Source: Shewanella decolorationis S12
GTDB taxonomy: Bacteria > Pseudomonadota > Gammaproteobacteria > Enterobacterales > Shewanellaceae
Reading direction: 5' to 3'
Assembly: GCF_000485795.1 (NCBI RefSeq)
Contig: NZ_AXZL01000067.1
Span: forward strand, 62,001 to 126,000
DNA length: 64,000 nt
Both the position numbers and the translations under genes were made by a program. Position 1 is the stretch's first letter. Each line of letters opens with the position of its first letter. The notes beneath the pieces are model-generated. The model was not told the origin of the DNA. It searched no databases and saw only the letters and a list, made by a program, of their open reading frames with translations. Below, piece by piece: positions 53,679-63,195 of this stretch.

Positions 53679-55196
53679 ATGAAAGAAGTAAAATTTCGCT
53701 GGATAGATCAATATCTTATCCATATGACCTTAAAAACCAAATTTGCAATTCTCGCCCTAGTTCCCATGTTTATGATTGTGGGATTAGCGGTATTTCTAAA
53801 TACTCAGTTTAGGGATACCCTGCTCGAAAGCCATTTGCATGGGCTGCTAGACACTTCCCAGAAAATCAATCAACTCGCCGCCCAGGTTTCTAGCAAGCTA
53901 CCCGAGCAAGAAAGACAAAATTTACCTCATCTGCTAAGCCAAGGCTTACAGAATGTTCAGATTGTTACAGTTTCTGAGGCTGATAGCCGCGCACAAACCC
54001 TTGCACGCAGTGGGGGCGGTATTGATACCAGCAGTTCACCTAATCGGGCGGTTAGCTCGGTTAATGATCAAAATATGCTGACCATCATTCCCGTCGACGA
54101 TCGTCAACTGAACGCCCTTTTAGCCGATGATAATATCTTAGTCTACAGCCTAATGGCGGTGCTGTTATTCGTGCTCTTCCTGTTTAGCTACTACATCTCC
54201 ACCTTTGTGGGCGGTGCGCTCTACACCACAGTGATGGCACTGAAACGCGCAGCCTCGGGAGATTTGACTGGCCGATTAAACTTCTTCGAAGTGAAAGATG
54301 AATTCAGCATCTTAGCCATTAGCATCGACACTCTAGTCGAGCGTCAACACAACTTGGTGAAGCAAATTGCTGAATCCACCAGTAAAATCCGCGAAGTGGT
54401 TTCATCTTTTAGAAGCACGGCACAGCAAGGACAAGCCCTTGCGGTCAATCAACGTCAGCACCTCGATTCCTTAGCCACGGCGATGGAAGAAATGACCGCT
54501 GCGGTTAAAGAAGTGGCGCGCAACGCCGAGCAATCCTCCGCCGAAACCCAAGAGGCGAATCAGCAGGTCAATGCGGGCTCTAAGGATATTGAAACCACGG
54601 TAAGCGCGATTGATGTGCTGTCGGATGAGATTTCTGCCGCCTCGGATGCGGTCAATATACTCAACGAAAACGCCAGTAAAATCGATGAAGTGGTGTCGAC
54701 CATTAATGCCATTTCGCAACAAACTAACCTACTCGCGTTAAACGCCGCGATTGAAGCGGCGCGCGCCGGCGAACAAGGCCGCGGCTTTGCGGTGGTGGCC
54801 GATGAGGTGAGAACCCTTGCCGGCCGCACCCAGGCGGCAACGGTTGAAATCAAGTCGATGATCGAATCGCTGCAACAGGGTACCCGCAATTTGACTCAAG
54901 TGATGTCGCGCACCGTAAGCCAAGCGAGTGAGGGCAAACAACATGTGCTGCAAACGGGTAAAGATCTCGAATCCATTGCCCACCACAGCAGCCGCGTGTT
55001 CGAAATGAGTGTGTTGATTGCCACGTCTGCGGAAGAACAATCGGCCGTGGCTAACGAAATCGCCACCAATTTGATGGAAATTCGCAATCAATCCCACGAT
55101 GTCGAGCAATCGGCGAACCAATCTGTGTCGGGTTGTGATGAATTACAAGCCACCGCAGGCCAACTTGATCAACTGATGGTTGGATTAAAAGTCTAA
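53679..55196 (+). CDS. Methyl-accepting chemotaxis protein
   Basis: About 505 residues from ATG 53679, which has GAGG 5 bases upstream. The frame is open to 53523, but the first 52 residues are not a receptor N-terminus. Two transmembrane segments (about 20-42 and 155-180) enclose a periplasmic domain of roughly 110 residues of no recognised type. HAMP region, long coiled coil and the signalling tip [32 protein letters not shown] follow. It is an orphan receptor away from the che operon. Confidence 0.93.
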   Translation: MKEVKFRWIDQYLIHMTLKTKFAILALVPMFMIVGLAVFLNTQFRDTLLESHLHGLLDTSQKINQLAAQVSSKLPEQERQNLPHLLSQGLQNVQIVTVSEADSRAQTLARSGGGIDTSSSPNRAVSSVNDQNMLTIIPVDDRQLNALLADDNILVYSLMAVLLFVLFLFSYYISTFVGGALYTTVMALKRAASGDLTGRLNFFEVKDEFSILAISIDTLVERQHNLVKQIAESTSKIREVVSSFRSTAQQGQALAVNQRQHLDSLATAMEEMTAAVKEVARNAEQSSAETQEANQQVNAGSKDIETTVSAIDVLSDEISAASDAVNILNENASKIDEVVSTINAISQQTNLLALNAAIEAARAGEQGRGFAVVADEVRTLAGRTQAATVEIKSMIESLQQGTRNLTQVMSRTVSQASEGKQHVLQTGKDLESIAHHSSRVFEMSVLIATSAEEQSAVANEIATNLMEIRNQSHDVEQSANQSVSGCDELQATAGQLDQLMVGLKV

Positions 55197-55216
55197 TTCT
55201 TAAAAAGTCTGAGTTT

Positions 55217-55250
55217 AGCTAGGAAGGGATAGTTTTATTCCTTCTTAGCT
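55217..55250 (+). terminator. Candidate terminator after the orphan MCP
   Basis: AGCTAGGAAGG pairs with CCTTCTTAGCT (one G–T pair) around a 12-base loop. It overlaps the 3' end of the convergent MreB-like gene. Confidence 0.45.
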
Positions 55251-55735
55251 TTACATTGCGCACGTTTAATGTCGTCATAATGCTCAAATTGAGTATTAAT
55301 CCTTGGACCAAGATATATCACGACCTCTCTTGCCCCAGCGCCCAAAGCAAGTTCACGCAGTACCCTATCCTCAATATCGGTGAGGCCACCTTCGGTCTTT
55401 TCTAACTGGTGTACAATCACCCGCGGCGCCGCGCGAAATCCAGATGTATGAAGATGCGAAATGCCATATTGGAGCAGTTTTTCAGCGAGTTCAAAGCTTG
55501 CTACAAACATTCGAGGGTGTGAAAACGGATTAACAATGCGAATTCCCTCACCGTCCAATGTTTTAGCCCCATGGCCGATAGCTTTGATCATTGTCTTGTT
55601 GTGCTCAGTAACAAGTGCGAGTATGGGTTCATACTCGATACTGGCCTTATCGCCAAAAGCGTTTATCGTAATTTTAGCTTCACTTAACTCAATTAATAAG
55701 TCTTTAGAAATTAACCCTTTTAGCCAAGTAAACAC
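55235..55735 (-). CDS. Truncated MreB-like protein (actin-fold half)
   Basis: A 166-residue protein that aligns by eye with the first half of MreB: MFTWLKGLISKDLLIEL with E. coli MLKKFRGMFSNDLSIDL, AIGHGAKT with AVGHDAKQ, AEKLLQYGISHLHTSGF with TEKMLQHFIKQVHSNSF, and RVLRELALGAGAREVVIYLGP with [22 protein letters not shown]. The phosphate-1 loop (DLGTANT) is replaced by ELSEAKI, and the second half of the actin fold is missing. It is therefore unlikely to bind or polymerise with ATP in the usual way. It may be a pseudo-MreB that modulates MreB filaments, or a decaying paralogue. The frame is intact with no frameshift visible. Confidence 0.75.
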   Translation of the reverse strand: MFTWLKGLISKDLLIELSEAKITINAFGDKASIEYEPILALVTEHNKTMIKAIGHGAKTLDGEGIRIVNPFSHPRMFVASFELAEKLLQYGISHLHTSGFRAAPRVIVHQLEKTEGGLTDIEDRVLRELALGAGAREVVIYLGPRINTQFEHYDDIKRAQCKAKKE

Positions 55736-55798
55736 ATCTATTCTCCCGAAAAGGATATTTCCAGATAAAGCTTGCCTGCCCCAACGATTATTTTTCTA

Positions 55799-57823
55799 TC
55801 AAGGTATTTGCCTTAAAAAGGCTAACGCTTGATCTAAATCTCGGGTACGGGACATCGGCGGCAGAGAGTTTAAAAAGGCCTGCCCGTAGGCGCGATTCAC
55901 AATCCGATTATCACAGAGAATGAGTACACCACAGTCCTTTTCGTCACGGATCAAACGTCCAACCCCTTGTTTGAGCGCAATAATCGCCTGCGGTAACGAC
56001 ACTTGAGTAAAAGGATCGCCCCCCTGACGGCTGATATTGTCGGCGCGAGCACGGTAAAGTGGCTCATCGGGTGAGACAAAGGGCAACTTATCGATAATCA
56101 CGCAGCTTAATAACTTACCGCGTACGTCCACACCTTCCCAAAAACTGCTGGTGCCGAGTAATACCGCATTCCCCAGTTGGCGAAACTTGGTCAGCAGACT
56201 CTGCTTGCCCGCCTGCCCTTGCACCAATAGCGGATATTGAGTGCGACTTCGCAAAGCCAGCGCGGTTTGCTCGAGCATTTTATGGCTGGTAAACAGAATA
56301 AAGGTTCGCCCCTGCGCCGCCTCAATCGCTTTGACACACACATCGACTAACTGTTTAAGTGCCTGCTGCTGATTCGCCACATTCCCCAGTTGCCTCGGCA
56401 CACAAAATAAGGCCTGACGCGGATAATCGAAGGGACTGTCTAAAATATGTGCCTTGGCATTACTGATCCCAAGCTCCTGAGCAAAATGGTCTAGGCTACG
56501 GTTCACTTGCAGGGTCGCCGAAGTAAAGATCCAGCTAGTATTGGCCACAAATAGCTGCTGACACTCGCGGGCAATATTGATGGGCGACATACGTAGCATG
56601 ACAAAGCGGCTACCAAACTCAACGCTGTACGCCGCCTGCGGGTTATCACAATTAAAAAATTGATTCAGTTTATGATTAAGCTCAGTCAGCTTTACCGCAA
56701 TATCATCCAATAATTCACTGCGCCCCACGTGCACAAGTAACAGCTTTTGCAATGCGGTTAATTCTGCCAATAAATCCCAAGAGGCTAAGGCGATGGATTT
56801 ATTGCCAAGTTGCAGCCGCCAATCCGACTCGCCGCTCGAAAATAATGCATTATGCCACTCACTTAACTTGGTTAAACAGCGCTGGCAGAATTGAGCAATC
56901 TGCCCTGTATCGCTGAGCTCAGTTTGATAAATCTGCAATAACTTTTGCAAATAGTCATCAATAGTGCGACTCGAGGATTGCTGGCCAAAGTAACTGACGC
57001 AGATATCCGGCAGCAAATGCGCTTCATCGAAGATCACGACATCGGGATCGGGTAATAGCTCGGCAAAGCCCGTATCCTTTAACACGCTGTCGGCAAAGAA
57101 TAAGTGATGATTCACCACGATGATTTTGGCGTCCATGGCGCGGCCGCGGGCCTTACGGGTAAAACAAGCATCATAAAATTCGCAGCGCTGCCCAAGACAG
57201 GTCTCTTTGGTACTGACCACTAAGGGAAGCGCGGGAGAGTTTTCGGCAACTGAAGTTAAGCCACCGATATCGCCATCCTTGCTCATGCCCGCCCATTGGT
57301 TGATTTTGAGTAAATCATCCAATAAGCGCGCCTCAATATGGCTGGCCTCCTGCATCTGCTTATCGATCCGATGCTGACATAAATAGTTATTGCGGCCTTT
57401 TAATAGCGCAAGCTTGGGTGCTATCCCAAGCATAGAGGTCAATGCGGGTAAATCCTTTAGAAACAATTGCTCTTGCAGGTTTTTACTGCCCGTGCTCACG
57501 ATCACTTGCTTGCCACTTAAGATGGCAGGAATTAAATATGCGAAGGTTTTACCGACCCCTGTGCCCGCTTCGATCAGTGCATTGCCCTTGCTGGCAATCG
57601 CTTCACTGATGATTTGCGCCATTTCAACCTGACTCTGACGCGCACTAAACCCTTGAATATGCTTGGCGAGTACCCCATCTCTGGCAAAAGCGCGCAGCAC
57701 TTCACTCGCCAATCGGCTCATCGGACGTTGAGCGTCGATCGACTGCTGATTGGATTGCTGAGGTTTGGCTTGCCGCATAGCTGGGCGTCGGGTGTGATTC
57801 AAGGGCGAGCAAGGTCCTTTCAT
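55799..57823 (-). CDS. yoaA: YoaA-type DinG-family Fe-S helicase
   Basis: A protein of up to 674 residues. The first ATG is uncertain: 57823 and 57778 are in frame and neither has a good ribosome site. Walker A (AGTGVGKT), the Fe-S cysteines (CLGQRCEFYDACF), DEAH and the motif VI region (QGVGRLIRDEKDCG) are clear. YoaA acts with HolC in repair of stalled replication forks; DinG is an alternative name, but the length and order favour YoaA. Confidence 0.9.
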   Translation of the reverse strand: MKGPCSPLNHTRRPAMRQAKPQQSNQQSIDAQRPMSRLASEVLRAFARDGVLAKHIQGFSARQSQVEMAQIISEAIASKGNALIEAGTGVGKTFAYLIPAILSGKQVIVSTGSKNLQEQLFLKDLPALTSMLGIAPKLALLKGRNNYLCQHRIDKQMQEASHIEARLLDDLLKINQWAGMSKDGDIGGLTSVAENSPALPLVVSTKETCLGQRCEFYDACFTRKARGRAMDAKIIVVNHHLFFADSVLKDTGFAELLPDPDVVIFDEAHLLPDICVSYFGQQSSSRTIDDYLQKLLQIYQTELSDTGQIAQFCQRCLTKLSEWHNALFSSGESDWRLQLGNKSIALASWDLLAELTALQKLLLVHVGRSELLDDIAVKLTELNHKLNQFFNCDNPQAAYSVEFGSRFVMLRMSPINIARECQQLFVANTSWIFTSATLQVNRSLDHFAQELGISNAKAHILDSPFDYPRQALFCVPRQLGNVANQQQALKQLVDVCVKAIEAAQGRTFILFTSHKMLEQTALALRSRTQYPLLVQGQAGKQSLLTKFRQLGNAVLLGTSSFWEGVDVRGKLLSCVIIDKLPFVSPDEPLYRARADNISRQGGDPFTQVSLPQAIIALKQGVGRLIRDEKDCGVLILCDNRIVNRAYGQAFLNSLPPMSRTRDLDQALAFLRQIP

Positions 57824-58080
57824 AGGGTTAAAAAATACGGTTCAGAGATGGCTAAATCTGGGTAAATTAGTCAGCAAGCGTTAAAGAGCCTGATTCCGTC
57901 AGGCCGCAGTGTAATTAAGCCCGCCTAATAATACCAATAGTTTCAGTCCTGCGCCGAATTCAACATGAGCATAATTTTATGCGAGAATATTGCGGAGTTG
58001 GTGGCCAGTCGTTAATGCACTTTAAAAGGTTGGCGCTCATCAGCCACAGAGCACGGTTTATAACGCGACAGGATGATTCG

Positions 58081-58422
58081 ATGAAATACCCTTCTGGTTT
58101 TTTACTATTGTTGGCTTTTAGCCACGTTACTTGGGCAGGTTGCGATGAAGTAACGTCGCAATGCCTCGTCATAAATGGGGGTAAAGAGCATTCTGAATCC
58201 TGTGAAATCGCGATTTGCGCCAATATGAACGAGTATATAGTGGATGTTGCGCTAGAAAATGGTGGTACGATTTTTATGAGACAGGATAACCAATCGCAGC
58301 TGATTCGTGTTAATGGCAACCCAGGTATCTTCATTAGGCCGTCCCCCGAGAAAACCGGTCAAACCTGTTATGCTATGGCAGATAAAAACCTAACTTACTG
58401 CTTGCCAGATGCAGTGCTGTAA
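58081..58422 (+). CDS. Hypothetical exported Cys-containing protein, 113 aa
   Basis: The start at 58081 (MKYPSGFLLLLAFSHVTWA) gives a signal peptide with cleavage near WAG-CDE; the frame is open further upstream to 57979. The mature protein of about 95 residues has at least six cysteines, so disulfides in the periplasm are likely. No family is recognised. Confidence 0.65.
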   Translation: MKYPSGFLLLLAFSHVTWAGCDEVTSQCLVINGGKEHSESCEIAICANMNEYIVDVALENGGTIFMRQDNQSQLIRVNGNPGIFIRPSPEKTGQTCYAMADKNLTYCLPDAVL

Positions 58423-58498
58423 TGAATATTGATAACCAGCGACGTCTGAAATAACAGACAGCAAGAATGATTGCGAGCCTCTTCTCATATAGGTCAGC

Positions 58499-58969
58499 GT
58501 GAAGCAGAGATTAACCATGCAAACGACATTATCACTGTCACAATATGCGAAAAAGCGAAATGGTGTACCACTGGGTGCCAGTCACTCGATGAGGAATATG
58601 CTATCACGCGCCCTTGGCGCTAAGTCATTCGCTATTTTTTGGCATTACTGGAATCCGATTTGGGGTTATTATTTATCTCGTAATGTCATGCGCCCTCTCA
58701 GTCAGTTTCTACCCATGTGGCTCGCCGTCTTGCTCACCTTTTTAGTCAGTGGTGCGCTGCATGATCTCGCCGTTGCTCTGGTTAAATGGCAAGCCATGTT
58801 CTTTTTTACACCTTGGTTTGGCATCATGGGAGTTATCGTAATTGCCTCAAATAAATATGATCTGTCCTACGGTGCATTGTCTTGGATTATGCGGGCCTTG
58901 ATTAATTTACTGTTTATTTTCTCATCGTTTGCGTTAACCGAATTAATGCTGAGTCTGTTGAGGCCTTAA
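58499..58969 (+). CDS. Small membrane protein resembling an MBOAT C-terminal fragment
   Basis: About 150-156 residues; start at GTG 58499 or ATG 58517. Three to four hydrophobic segments. FWHYWNPIWGYYLSRNVMRPL and LLTFLVSGALHDLA resemble the Trp/His region of MBOAT O-acyltransferases, where the His of SGxxH is catalytic. The protein is far shorter than an MBOAT enzyme (about 400-500), so it is either a minimal relative or a remnant. The similarity is by eye. Confidence 0.6.
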   Translation: MKQRLTMQTTLSLSQYAKKRNGVPLGASHSMRNMLSRALGAKSFAIFWHYWNPIWGYYLSRNVMRPLSQFLPMWLAVLLTFLVSGALHDLAVALVKWQAMFFFTPWFGIMGVIVIASNKYDLSYGALSWIMRALINLLFIFSSFALTELMLSLLRP

Positions 58970-59037
58970 GCCTAATTCTGTCGGTTTAATTAACTCGCCA
59001 TAATGATGTAAATGATGCTCGCACAAAAGGATATGTC

Positions 59038-59364
59038 ATGCGATTAACATTAACCTTGGAAACCCTATTATCCCAACTCGATTCTTTTTCGTGGCACTTG
59101 GATGTGTATAAAACCTTAGAGCAAGCATTGAACCCCACAATGACGATGTTAATCATTGACGATGAACTTGAAGAGGAGCGCGACCTACACGATGAGCCTC
59201 TCTACCCGCAAACTCAAGGTTATCAATACTTTTTAAGTATTGCGGATTTGCAAAGCATCAAGGCTAATTTAGTGCAACAGCTGCCTAATGCCAGCTTACA
59301 TGACATAATTCATGCAGTCAGTTATTACTATCAAAACGATGCTTATATGAATTTAGAGAGCTAA
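59038..59364 (+). CDS. Hypothetical acidic protein, 108 aa
   Basis: AAGGA lies 7 bases before the ATG. The protein is soluble, acidic (DDELEEERDLHDE) and has no signal peptide. No family is recognised. Small acidic proteins paired with a neighbour sometimes act as immunity or antitoxin-like partners, but nothing specific supports this. Confidence 0.6.
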   Translation: MRLTLTLETLLSQLDSFSWHLDVYKTLEQALNPTMTMLIIDDELEEERDLHDEPLYPQTQGYQYFLSIADLQSIKANLVQQLPNASLHDIIHAVSYYYQNDAYMNLES

Positions 59365-59427
59365 CCGCTTTAATTAAGTTTTATAAGATAAATTAAACAA
59401 TTGTTAAAGGTTGAAATAGAATCAGCT

Positions 59428-60255
59428 ATGGATAAAAAAGCAAAAAGGATTTTATTCTCCACCTATTGGAAGAATGGTTGGATTGATGTAAAAAACAGAA
59501 GTCTCTCCGAACCCGATTTTAGCTATGCCAAATCGAAAGGATTAATGTTTGATCCTTTAACTATCTCACATGATGAATGCATCCTTGCCATCGCATCGCT
59601 AGTTAAAGGCATATCGCCAGCACAAGTAACAAAAGGATTTTTAAGTAGTCTAACCTCTAGGCGATTGGATTGGCGCTCATCCCTTGCATCCTATGCGATC
59701 GCCAAAAAAATCCCATCAAATCAATATACACCTGTTATTTCAGGCACTTCCTACACGAATGGCAAACCAACGGCACACTCCTATACCTGTGGCATTTGCC
59801 GAGATAGTCAATATGGCATCCGAGGAAGCGAATCCTATATCGAGATGGATATTAACGTATTCAATTTCGAGCGTATAAAATGGGGCGGCGTGCGCCATGG
59901 GGATATTTTGTATACCTATTTTGATTTAAGCCAATTTATTAATGCCGATATTCCAGAGCCAACGTCAGATGATATTGCCTGTTTTAGAGCAATATTAACG
60001 ACTATCGAAACGTCTGAGCCGAGCGATTATCCCAGCACACTAGAGAAAAGATTAGCGAGTGTAATTAAATCGAGTAAAGCTGAGCGACAAATTTTAATCG
60101 AAATATTAGCCAGTCTGGGAATATTAAAACCTCGTTGTTTCGATAGACAACGCCAAGGCAAAAATGACTGGGTATTTGCCGAATATTGGCGTGGTGAAGA
60201 CAAATATTGCCAACAAACAGTTGATCGCCTGTTTGGAAAATATTTAGCACAATAA
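59428..60255 (+). CDS. Hypothetical protein, 275 aa
   Basis: ATG 59428 is preferred; a TTG at 59401 is also in frame. The protein is soluble, with a SYTCGICRDSQYG stretch near residues 120-132 whose two Cys could bind a metal, and a C-terminal part with ILIEILASLGILKPRCFDRQRQGKNDW. No signal peptide. I do not recognise the family. It follows the 108-aa gene by about 60 bases and may be co-transcribed. Confidence 0.65.
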   Translation: MDKKAKRILFSTYWKNGWIDVKNRSLSEPDFSYAKSKGLMFDPLTISHDECILAIASLVKGISPAQVTKGFLSSLTSRRLDWRSSLASYAIAKKIPSNQYTPVISGTSYTNGKPTAHSYTCGICRDSQYGIRGSESYIEMDINVFNFERIKWGGVRHGDILYTYFDLSQFINADIPEPTSDDIACFRAILTTIETSEPSDYPSTLEKRLASVIKSSKAERQILIEILASLGILKPRCFDRQRQGKNDWVFAEYWRGEDKYCQQTVDRLFGKYLAQ

Positions 60256-60612
60256 AAAGGATGTCACGCGCTAATCCAACATTAGCGCTGTGACTGACAC
60301 TTAGTCTCAATCAACAGTCTAGATTGAACGCTGTTAGACAAGATTTACCATACTTACCGCCAGCCGAATTTGTCTAAGCGCAGCGTCGGCTTTGTGCCCA
60401 TCCCCTAGGAAACCTCAAGTATTCGCCCCTCCTTGCGATAAGCAGATTATCGTCCTGCGACCACCAAGATGAAACTTTTTCACAAAACGCATAAATATTC
60501 TTATTTAGTTAAAATTAGCTGTTGCAAACGGCACAGAAAGCGGTTAGCTTAAAAAAACGTTTTATGGATAAGTATCCATCAACACCGAATTTAACAGAGT
60601 ATAGAGAGTCAT

Positions 60613-60663
60613 ATGAGCCCGTTACTGAACGCTATCCACCATCATCACCACCATATGCGGTAG
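60613..60663 (+). CDS. hisL: his operon leader peptide HisL
   Basis: A 16-codon frame, MSPLLNAIHHHHHHMR, with six consecutive His codons. Ribosome stalling at these codons when charged His-tRNA is scarce should prevent formation of the downstream terminator and allow his operon transcription. It lies 66 bases before the attenuator hairpin and 247 bases before hisG. Confidence 0.93.
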   Translation: MSPLLNAIHHHHHHMR

Positions 60664-60728
60664 CCTTCGGACGCTCACTGCCGGAGGACTGTATCCTTCT
60701 GGCGGACTGATTCAAAGATGATCACTAA

Positions 60729-60755
60729 CCCCTGGAAGGAATTCCGGGGGTTTTT
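60729..60755 (+). terminator. his operon attenuator terminator
   Basis: CCCCTGGAA and TTCCGGGGG form a 9-bp stem (one G–T pair) with a 4-base loop followed by five T residues. It follows hisL and is the classic his attenuator layout. Confidence 0.88.
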
Positions 60756-60909
60756 GCTTTTAGGCTTTTTAACTAACGATTTAACAGCTAATTAGTAATT
60801 AATTTCAATATGTTAACCGCCACATTTACTGGCGGTGCCGATAAACCAGTTAAAGCGTGAAACGAAAGAATATCATTTTGAATTTGTTAACTTTGAGCGA
60901 GATAAAATT

Positions 60910-61809
60910 ATGACTGAATCAAACCGTTTACGTATCGCCATTCAAAAATCGGGTCGCCTATCGACCGATTCTCAGCAATTACTCAAGAGCTGCGGCGTTA
61001 AATTTTCCATTAATGAACAACGTCTTATCGCACACGCAGACAACATGCCTATCGATTTACTCAGAGTGCGTGACGATGATATTCCAGGGCTGGTGATGGA
61101 TGGCGTGGTCGATTTAGGCATTATTGGTGAGAACGTGCTTGAAGAAGAGCAAATTGAGCGCCAAACCTTAAATAAACCCGCCGAGTTTGTGAAGTTACGC
61201 CAACTGGATTTTGGTGCCTGTCGCCTGTCATTAGCCGTACCAACCGAATTTAGCTATGCCGATGCCTCATCCTTGGAAGGCTTAAGAATTGCCACCTCCT
61301 ACCCCAACCTACTGCGTCGTTTTATGCAACAAAAAGGCATAAGTTATCGCGACTGTATGTTGAAAGGCTCGGTTGAAGTCGCACCCCGTGCAGGGCTTGC
61401 CGATGGTATTTGTGACTTAGTCTCCACCGGAGCCACCCTTGAGGCCAACGGTTTATACGAGACCGAAGTCATCTACCGCTCCATGGCCTGCATTATTCAA
61501 TCAACCCAAACCCAAACACCGAGCAAACAAGCGCTAATCGACAGAATTTTATCCCGCGTAAACGGCGTGATCCGCGCCCGTGAAAGTAAATATATTTTGC
61601 TGCACGCCCCCACAGAAACCTTAGATCAAATTGTCGCCCTGCTGCCCGGCGCCGAAAACCCCACGGTGCTGCCATTAAACGACGATACTAATCGAGTGGC
61701 CATCCACGCTGTCAGTACCGAAGATTTATTCTGGGACACTATGGAAGAGCTCACCGCGCTCGGCGCCAGCTCTATCCTCGTAATGCCAATTGAAAAAATG
61801 ATGGGGTGA
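60910..61809 (+). CDS. hisG: ATP phosphoribosyltransferase HisG
   Basis: A 299-residue long-form HisG from ATG 60910 ([18 protein letters not shown]), matching the E. coli start; the frame is open to 60835 without family support. It catalyses the first step of histidine synthesis and is feedback-inhibited through its C-terminal domain. Conserved [26 protein letters not shown] and [12 protein letters not shown]. hisD follows after 3 bases. Confidence 0.97.
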   Translation: MTESNRLRIAIQKSGRLSTDSQQLLKSCGVKFSINEQRLIAHADNMPIDLLRVRDDDIPGLVMDGVVDLGIIGENVLEEEQIERQTLNKPAEFVKLRQLDFGACRLSLAVPTEFSYADASSLEGLRIATSYPNLLRRFMQQKGISYRDCMLKGSVEVAPRAGLADGICDLVSTGATLEANGLYETEVIYRSMACIIQSTQTQTPSKQALIDRILSRVNGVIRARESKYILLHAPTETLDQIVALLPGAENPTVLPLNDDTNRVAIHAVSTEDLFWDTMEELTALGASSILVMPIEKMMG

Positions 61810-61812
61810 TCT

Positions 61813-63129
61813 ATGGATATTTTGACTTGGGCAGCGTTATCCGCCGATGAACAAAAAGCCGCGCTCCAACGCTCACCTTTAATCGGTGACAGCGGCTTAG
61901 AACAAAGTGTTCGGGCGATTGTCGATGCCGTGGCTAGCCGTGGCGATGCGGCGTTGAAAGAGTTTAATCAAAAGTTTGATGGCGCCAAGCTTGTAAATAT
62001 CAGTAGCGCCAATATCGACAGTCTGCGCTTAAGTGAAAGCGAGATTAGCGCCGCCAGCGCACGAGTCTCGGCAGAACTTAAAGCCGCCATTGCCCAAGCG
62101 ATGGCCAATATTGATGTGTTCCACAGCGCGCAGCAATTTCGCCCCATAGAGATTGAAACCCAAGCGGGTGTTCGCTGCGAGCTTCGTAGCGAACCGATTG
62201 AAAAAGTGGGTTTATATATTCCCGGCGGCAGCGCGCCCCTCATTTCGACCGTGATGATGTTGGCCCTGCCAGCAAAAATTGCCGGCTGCGAAAAACGCGT
62301 ATTGGTGAGTCCGCCGCCGATTAACGATGCGATTGTGTATGCGGCAAGCGCCTGTGGGATCACCGAAATTTATCAAGTGGGCGGTGCGCAAGCCATTGCC
62401 GCACTCGCTTTTGGTACTGAAACGATTCCTAGCGTCGATAAGATTTTCGGCCCGGGTAATCGTTATGTCACCGAGGCCAAACGCTTAGTCTCCCAAGATG
62501 GACGCTGCACTGTGTCTATCGATATGCCAGCGGGGCCTTCCGAGGTGTTGGTGATTGCAGATAGTGATGCCAATGCGCAGTTTATTGCCGCGGATTTACT
62601 CTCGCAAGCGGAGCATGGCCCTGATTCGCAGGTCATTTTAGTCACGGATTCGGAGCCATTAGCACAGGCAGTCAATCAAGCGCTCGCGTCACAACTGGCC
62701 GCCCTGCCGCGCCAAGAGATTGCCGCGACCGCCCTAAAAGGCAGCCGCACCATTTTGGTCAAAGATATGCAAGAAGCGGCGCTCGTTTCGAATCGCTATG
62801 GACCCGAACACTTAATTATTCAAACCCGCTTCCCACGGGACGTACTAAAACATATTCGCGCCGCAGGCTCAGTGTTTTTAGGCGCCTATACACCCGAATC
62901 GGTTGGGGATTACGCCAGTGGGACTAACCATGTGTTGCCGACTTACGGTTACAGCCGCGCGGTATCTAGCCTCTCCTTGGCAGACTTTAGCCGCCGCTTT
63001 ACGGTGCAAGAGAGCAGTGCTAAGGGCCTACTCGGACTCGGACAAGCGGTGATGACCCTTGCCAGTAATGAGTTACTCGATGCCCATAAAAATGCGGTCG
63101 CGATACGCTTAGCCAGTCTTAAGGACTGA
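61813..63129 (+). CDS. hisD: Histidinol dehydrogenase HisD
   Basis: A 438-residue zinc enzyme for the last two oxidations to histidine. GLYIPGGSAPLISTVMML, KIFGPGNRYVTEAKRLV, DMPAGPSEVLVIAD, QAEHGPDSQ and NRYGPEHL are conserved. It starts 3 bases after hisG; about 66 bases separate it from hisC. Confidence 0.97.
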   Translation: MDILTWAALSADEQKAALQRSPLIGDSGLEQSVRAIVDAVASRGDAALKEFNQKFDGAKLVNISSANIDSLRLSESEISAASARVSAELKAAIAQAMANIDVFHSAQQFRPIEIETQAGVRCELRSEPIEKVGLYIPGGSAPLISTVMMLALPAKIAGCEKRVLVSPPPINDAIVYAASACGITEIYQVGGAQAIAALAFGTETIPSVDKIFGPGNRYVTEAKRLVSQDGRCTVSIDMPAGPSEVLVIADSDANAQFIAADLLSQAEHGPDSQVILVTDSEPLAQAVNQALASQLAALPRQEIAATALKGSRTILVKDMQEAALVSNRYGPEHLIIQTRFPRDVLKHIRAAGSVFLGAYTPESVGDYASGTNHVLPTYGYSRAVSSLSLADFSRRFTVQESSAKGLLGLGQAVMTLASNELLDAHKNAVAIRLASLKD

Positions 63130-63195
63130 TGGAAATAAGTAACACAATCAACAGTACGCTTAATTAATGCCATAGCAAGACTTAGGATGAATAGG

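Larger units (their letters stand above)
60256..60909. other. his operon control region
   Basis: This stretch contains the his promoter (not resolved), the hisL leader peptide at 60613-60663 and the attenuator at 60729-60755, then about 150 bases of AT-rich leader before hisG. Confidence 0.75.

Noticed and set aside
60522..60710. 62-codon frame overlapping the his leader
   Set aside because: It runs through hisL in another frame; the six-His leader at 60613 explains this stretch better.
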